Source of the DNA: Acidobacteriota bacterium | GTDB lineage: Bacteria; Acidobacteriota; Terriglobia; Terriglobales; Acidobacteriaceae | Direction: 5' to 3' | Length of the DNA stretch: 10,256 nt | Assembly (NCBI GenBank): GCA_021779695.1 | Contig: JAJYAE010000149.1 | Coordinates: 1-10,256 of the forward strand | Part shown: one piece after another, positions 7,881-10,256 of the stretch | How positions within the stretch are numbered: position 1 is the first letter of the stretch | Layout: each line of letters opens with the position of its first letter | Notes under the pieces: model-generated | Told to the model about the DNA's origin: nothing | Databases searched by the model: none | The model's input: only the letters and a program-made list of their open reading frames with translations | Program-made: the position numbers and the translations under genes

Positions 7881-7910
7881 ACTCCCTTTTACTCCCTTTT
7901 ACTCCACTTC
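7881..7910 (-). promoter_or_regulatory. Candidate MraZ operator: three 10-base tandem repeats
   Basis: On the minus strand three abutting decamers read GAAGTGGAGT, AAAAGGGAGT and AAAAGGGAGT. Two are identical and the third keeps most of the G-rich core. The period is one helical turn. In E. coli MraZ binds three TGGGN repeats separated by 5 bases, just downstream of the -10 of its promoter. Here the G-rich cores (TGGAG, AGGGA) recur with the same 10-base step and start right after the predicted -10. The identification comes from spacing, composition and position upstream of mraZ; no binding is shown. Confidence 0.68.
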
Positions 7911-7917
7911 AGGAACG

Positions 7918-7946
7918 ATCATAGCCCACCTTTCTGCGAACTCCAA
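7918..7946 (-). promoter_or_regulatory. Candidate sigma70-type promoter of the dcw operon
   Basis: On the minus strand TTGGAG (7946-7941) and TATGAT (7923-7918) are separated by exactly 17 bases. The -10 matches the consensus at 5 of 6 positions and the -35 at 3 of 6. Initiation would fall near 7911, giving a leader of about 190 bases before mraZ and placing the 10-base repeats at about +2 to +31. No better promoter was found in the leader. Acidobacterial promoters are poorly defined, so this is a prediction. Confidence 0.5.
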
Positions 7947-7960
7947 CAGCAAAAGCTGTT
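7945..7960. promoter_or_regulatory. Perfect inverted repeat overlapping the -35
   Basis: AACAGC and GCTGTT are perfect inverted repeats separated by AAAA. The arm nearest mraZ shares two bases with the candidate -35 hexamer (7941-7946). The location suits an operator for a dimeric regulator or an activator site, but no regulator can be named. No T-run follows it on either strand, which argues against a terminator. Confidence 0.35.
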
Positions 7961-8140
7961 CAAAGTGCAAAAAGCCCTTCCGGGTGCGTGACTTATGGTC
8001 AATCTGCAGAAATGGGGTCTGCTAATGGGATGCCACAATGGATCACATACCACCTATTGTGTTAACTGAGATGATTCTGGGTAAAAGAACGCGGATTCCC
8101 AGATGAGGAGATTTGCGCTAGGGGAGGAGAGGTGGCGGAC

Positions 8141-8623
8141 CTAGTCGCCTTCGATGCTTTCCGTCAGTTTTCTTCGATGCGAGACGATGCGAAGCAGGTA
8201 GATGAAGACCAGTGCATTCACAATGAGAAGCATGATCCTCACCCAAGTGTGCCGGTGGAAGACCTCAAAGACCTCCCAAGGCAGAAATGAAGCAGTGATG
8301 ACCAGTGTCAGGTACTCGCCCCACGCCTTTTCAAGATAAAGCCCCGTGCCTTCGAGCAAGCTAACGCCAGCATAAATGAAAGCAACGAGTCCGATGCGCC
8401 GCAAGATCGGATCGTTGAGCAAGGCTGCCTGATCCAGGATGAAGTTGACGAAGCGGGATTCTGGATTGAAGCGGAGAGCCACGGTGACCTGGGCGAGCAC
8501 ATCGCCTGCATCTTTGTGGAGAAGGTGCAAAGCGCCGAAGCCCACGGCAACAAACAACGAAGCTTGCAGAGCTTTGTAAGCCGCGATGAGCAGCAGAAGG
8601 CGATTGTGCCTTCGTAATTTCAT
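8141..8623 (-). CDS. DUF2127 family integral membrane protein
   Basis: This 160-residue hydrophobic protein matches the DUF2127 pattern: a first membrane helix with basic start (MKLRRHNRLLLLIAAYKALQ, 1-20), a soluble stretch about 38-72, and helices about 76-97, 101-121 and 126-148. The conserved core EGTGLYLEKAWGEYL (91-105) followed by FLPWEVFEV (113-121) is the family signature. Function is unknown; four inner-membrane helices are predicted with a basic C-terminal tail (HRRK, 149-152). AGAAAGG lies 4 bases before the ATG and supports the start. It has the same orientation as the dcw operon but ends about 420 bases before mraZ, with a separate mraZ promoter between them, so it is probably its own unit. 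A weak possible promoter is TTGAGG (8719-8714) with TGTAAC (8697-8692), 16 bases apart. Confidence 0.85.
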   Translation of the reverse strand: MKLRRHNRLLLLIAAYKALQASLFVAVGFGALHLLHKDAGDVLAQVTVALRFNPESRFVNFILDQAALLNDPILRRIGLVAFIYAGVSLLEGTGLYLEKAWGEYLTLVITASFLPWEVFEVFHRHTWVRIMLLIVNALVFIYLLRIVSHRRKLTESIEGD

Positions 8624-8910
8624 GCGACCTTTCTTAAGCGCTCCGATGATTTCCTCTTGGCCCCGGGGTTGCAGGTTCGATTAAGGTTTACGTTACATGA
8701 TGGAGCCGGTGTTCCTCAAAGTCATCGGGGGTTCATTCCCATCGATAAAGCCGTCGCAGCTTTTGCGCTGTGTGGAAGTGGCGAGATTTCGGCGGAGTCC
8801 AATCGACGAGCCGACGCATTCAATCAGAAAGAAGCGCGCGGAGATTCCGAATCAACACCTGATACAGCTCTCTGCTTAAAAGATTGCGAGTGCCGGGTCC
8901 AGAATGCAGC

Positions 8911-8950
8911 CCACTTGCTTGGATGCCTGTAAAAATCATCCTGCAAGTGG
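8911..8950. repeat. Interrupted 13-base inverted repeat (hairpin)
   Basis: CCACTTGC (8911-8918) pairs perfectly with GCAAGTGG (8943-8950), and inside it GGATG (8921-8925) pairs with CATCC (8937-8941). The two helices are separated by a small internal loop (TT against T), and an 11-base AT-rich loop closes the structure. It lies 91 bases upstream of the SRPBCC start. No T-run follows it on either strand, so it is not a standard intrinsic terminator. It could be an operator, a structured leader element or a copy of a dispersed palindromic repeat; the window alone does not decide. Confidence 0.6.
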
Positions 8951-9029
8951 TTGTGCAAGCTAGGCCTTAATGGCTTCTGACATTCAAATGGGAGCAGGCG
9001 ATGCTTCAACAAAACGAAATCGAGACTTT

Positions 9030-9034
9030 GGGAG
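9030..9034 (+). promoter_or_regulatory. Ribosome binding site selecting the GTG start of the SRPBCC gene
   Basis: GGGAG lies 7 bases before the GTG at 9042. The two upstream in-frame ATG codons (8970 and 8988) have only poor complementarity in front of them, so this site decides the start. Confidence 0.6.
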
Positions 9035-9041
9035 CTGGACT

Positions 9042-9593
9042 GTGAGGATCCAACACTTTACCGCGCAGCATTGGGTTCCTTATCCGATTGAGGCGGTTTT
9101 CGCATTTTTTGCGAACCCGGTCAATTTGCCGGCATTGATGCCACCAGGACAGAAAACCAGGATTGAAAATGCGCGCCTGGTGCCACCTGCGATGCCTGCC
9201 GCAACGAAGCAATTGAGATCCGGATCGGCGGCCGTGGCGGGCATTGGATCTGAAATCGTCATAAGTTTTCTGCCTTTACCTCTGCTCCCACTGCGTCTGC
9301 ATTGGGTGGCTCGGATTAGCGAGTTTGAGTGGAACCACTATTTCCGAGATGAACAAATTGAAGGCCCATTCGAATGCTTTCGTCATCGTCACGGAATGGT
9401 CCAAGAGGTGCGCAATGGGATCGAGGGAACCCGTGTCACGGACTCAATTGAATTCGCGCTTCCTCTTGGCTGGTTGGGGTCGTCAGGTGCGCCACTCGTG
9501 CGCATGTTGCTGGCTCGGGCTTTCCACCAAAGGCAGCGCCGCCTGCCCGGCTTGCTGTGTGCAGCTCTGAATCAATTCGATGGATTGCGGTAG
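9042..9593 (+). CDS. SRPBCC (START-like) ligand-binding domain protein, COG4276-like
   Basis: This 183-residue soluble protein fits the SRPBCC helix-grip fold, whose members hold hydrophobic ligands in a deep cavity. Family-type features are the opening WVPYPIEAVFAFFANPVNLPALMPP (residues 11-35, described here by its ends WVPYP and LMPP), ISEFEWNHYFRDEQIEGPF (92-110) with FRDEQ-x-x-GPF, the HRHGM segment (115-119), GTRVTDSIEFALPLGWLG (129-146) and a basic C-terminal helix (AFHQRQRRLPG). Relatives are sometimes labelled cell division inhibitor because similar domains are fused to TIGR01777 epimerase-like proteins; nothing here shows such a role. GTG 9042 is chosen for its ribosome binding site and because the fold begins directly after it; ATG 8970 would add 24 residues unlike the family. 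Its stop lies 5 bases from the stop of the converging amidohydrolase. Ligand and pathway are unknown. Confidence 0.75.
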   Translation: MRIQHFTAQHWVPYPIEAVFAFFANPVNLPALMPPGQKTRIENARLVPPAMPAATKQLRSGSAAVAGIGSEIVISFLPLPLLPLRLHWVARISEFEWNHYFRDEQIEGPFECFRHRHGMVQEVRNGIEGTRVTDSIEFALPLGWLGSSGAPLVRMLLARAFHQRQRRLPGLLCAALNQFDGLR

Positions 9594-9598
9594 ATGAA

Positions 9599-10256
9599 TC
9601 AGGGCCTTCTATCGCTGAAGAGAGCTTCGCGGTCGACGATGTTTCCGTCGAGGATCAGTGTCGAGATGCGACGCACATTCCAGATATTGGTGGTGGGATC
9701 ACCATCCACGACGAGGATGTCTGCTCGCCGGCCGGGCACAATCTGTCCCAGTTCACGCCATCCGAACTGCAGAGCATAGTTGTTTGTAGCCGCGGCCAGC
9801 GCTTCGCGCGGGGAAAGCCCGAGCCGAACGAGCATCTCCAATTCGGTATGCAACGAGATGCCGGGCATTGTGCCCATGGCTGGTGCGCCGGAGGCGGCAA
9901 GGTAGTGAGGACCTGCCGAGAAAATGGCCTCGTTAATCTGCCACAGTCGCATTGCGGCCTGATCGGCCTTCTTTCTTTGTCCTTCCTCCAACCAACGCTG
10001 GGCGGCATTTGGCAGGTGCCGGGTCCATGGCGCCAGGGGATACATCATTTCACCTGAGACTCGATCAGGAGGATTGGACAGGCTTGCGGAATGCAGAAAG
10101 GTCGCAGCTGGCTCGTTCCAGAGATTGCGATGTCCCGGCAGGCGCAGAAAATATTCGCTGAAAGTGGGGAGAAGAGCGGTCCGGTGAGCGACCACAATAC
10201 GCGCATACGATCGCACGTGCGGATCAGTGGGCGGGAGATGCTGTGCGTAGTCGTAT
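9599..10256 (-). CDS. Amidohydrolase family protein, C-terminal part only
   Basis: The frame is open to the right edge of the window, so the N-terminal part, including the expected HxH metal motif, lies outside. About 218 residues are visible. The end of the barrel and the return of the composite beta domain are clear: SLHTELEMLVRLGLSPREAL, ATNNYALQFGW, then GQIVPGRRADILVVDGDP, and the final ILDGNIVD. This is the metal-dependent amidohydrolase superfamily (COG1228-type, near the TolB-fused and imidazolonepropionase-like groups). Many Acidobacteriota members are secreted, but no signal peptide can be seen here. The position that usually holds the catalytic or metal aspartate (GTDA-type motif) reads ASGAP, as in some TolB-type relatives. 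A GTG at 10216 could be mistaken for the start, but similarity and open frame continue upstream. Substrate unknown; PQQ- or hydrolase-specific roles cannot be assigned. Confidence 0.85.
   Translation of the reverse strand, partial: YDYAQHLPPTDPHVRSYARIVVAHRTALLPTFSEYFLRLPGHRNLWNEPAATFLHSASLSNPPDRVSGEMMYPLAPWTRHLPNAAQRWLEEGQRKKADQAAMRLWQINEAIFSAGPHYLAASGAPAMGTMPGISLHTELEMLVRLGLSPREALAAATNNYALQFGWRELGQIVPGRRADILVVDGDPTTNIWNVRRISTLILDGNIVDREALFSDRRP

Larger units (their letters stand above)
7719..8140. other. Intergenic region: dcw promoter, operator and mraZ leader
   Basis: This stretch of 422 bases holds no convincing gene. On the minus strand, from right to left, it contains about 180 bases without recognised signals, a 16-base palindrome (7945-7960), the candidate -35/-10 promoter (7918-7946), the three 10-base repeats (7881-7910), and a predicted leader of about 190 bases before mraZ. 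The leader contains a small perfect hairpin (stems CCGGC at 7773-7777 and GCCGG at 7782-7786), the palindrome CCAATTGG (7821-7828) and two copies of AGGAATTC (7842-7849 and 7864-7871) 22 bases apart. No clear terminator separates the DUF2127 gene from the mraZ promoter, so read-through is possible. Confidence 0.6.
8624..9041. other. Divergent intergenic region between the DUF2127 and SRPBCC genes
   Basis: These 418 bases should contain promoters for both flanking genes. Seen here are a weak minus-strand promoter candidate (8692-8719), the palindrome CCCCGGGG (8661-8668), the strong hairpin at 8911-8950 and the SRPBCC ribosome binding site (9030-9034). Two overlapping plus-strand reading frames exist (8657-8932 from TTG, 8697-8879 from ATG). 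Neither resembles a known family nor has a good ribosome binding site, so they are not called. A short SRPBCC extension from ATG 8970 would reach into this region. Confidence 0.5.

Noticed and set aside
7965..7990. Possible intrinsic terminator (minus strand, short stem followed by TTTTT)
   Set aside because: The stem CCC-GGAA-GGG has only three pairs and is too weak to call, although the T-run position after the DUF2127 gene is suggestive.
7995..8069. Small plus-strand frame of 24 codons starting MVNLQKWGLL
   Set aside because: There is no ribosome binding site and no similarity, and it lies upstream of the opposite-strand dcw promoter.
8661..8690. tRNA-like fragment with GGTTCGA near a palindromic CCCCGGGG
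   Set aside because: The bases flanking the TTCGATT loop do not form a T-stem, and no anticodon or acceptor arm can be built around it.
8657..8932. Two overlapping plus-strand frames (91 and 60 codons) in the DUF2127-SRPBCC gap
   Set aside because: One starts with TTG and both lack a well-placed ribosome binding site. Neither product resembles a known family, although the 60-codon frame (8697-8879) has plausible codon use and could be rechecked by comparison with relatives.

Overview
The window looks like chromosomal DNA of a Gram-negative-type bacterium, most probably an acidobacterium (Acidobacteriaceae-like). This is an inference. It rests on a GC content of roughly 55-60% by eye, a dcw cluster starting with mraZ, a class B penicillin-binding protein ending in a PASTA domain, a meso-diaminopimelate-type MurE, a subclass B3 metallo-beta-lactamase and a TolB-type amidohydrolase. 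A tree of MurE or RsmH would settle it.

Layout. About three quarters of the window (1-7718) is one operon on the minus strand, read right to left: mraZ, rsmH, ftsL, ftsI, murE, murF, then a secreted subclass B3 metallo-beta-lactamase cut by the left edge. The genes are tightly packed: 24, 24, 36 and 52 bases between the first five, a 4-base ATGA overlap between murE and murF, and 2 bases between murF and the lactamase. Upstream of mraZ is a plausible sigma70-type promoter (-35 at 7941-7946, -10 at 7918-7923). It is followed directly by three 10-base tandem repeats (7881-7910) that have the geometry of an MraZ operator. Right of this lie a DUF2127 membrane protein gene (minus, 8141-8623), a divergent intergenic region with a strong inverted repeat (8911-8950), an SRPBCC-fold gene (plus, 9042-9593), and the C-terminal part of an amidohydrolase (minus, 9599-10256, cut by the right edge) that converges on the SRPBCC gene with 5 bases between stop codons.

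How the genes work together. MraZ is the cluster's DNA-binding regulator and RsmH methylates 16S rRNA. FtsL and FtsI belong to the septal peptidoglycan synthase. MurE and MurF complete the UDP-MurNAc-pentapeptide. The lactamase would act in the periplasm, where FtsI is exposed to beta-lactams, so the operon couples peptidoglycan synthesis with a possible beta-lactam protection enzyme at the place where mraY usually follows murF. FtsI also has SSD instead of the usual SxN motif.

I see no insertion sequence, phage gene, CRISPR array, tRNA or rRNA, and no obviously new defence or biosynthetic system. The points most worth following are the lactamase inside the division operon, the variant FtsI motif, the probable MraZ operator and the unexplained hairpin at 8911-8950.
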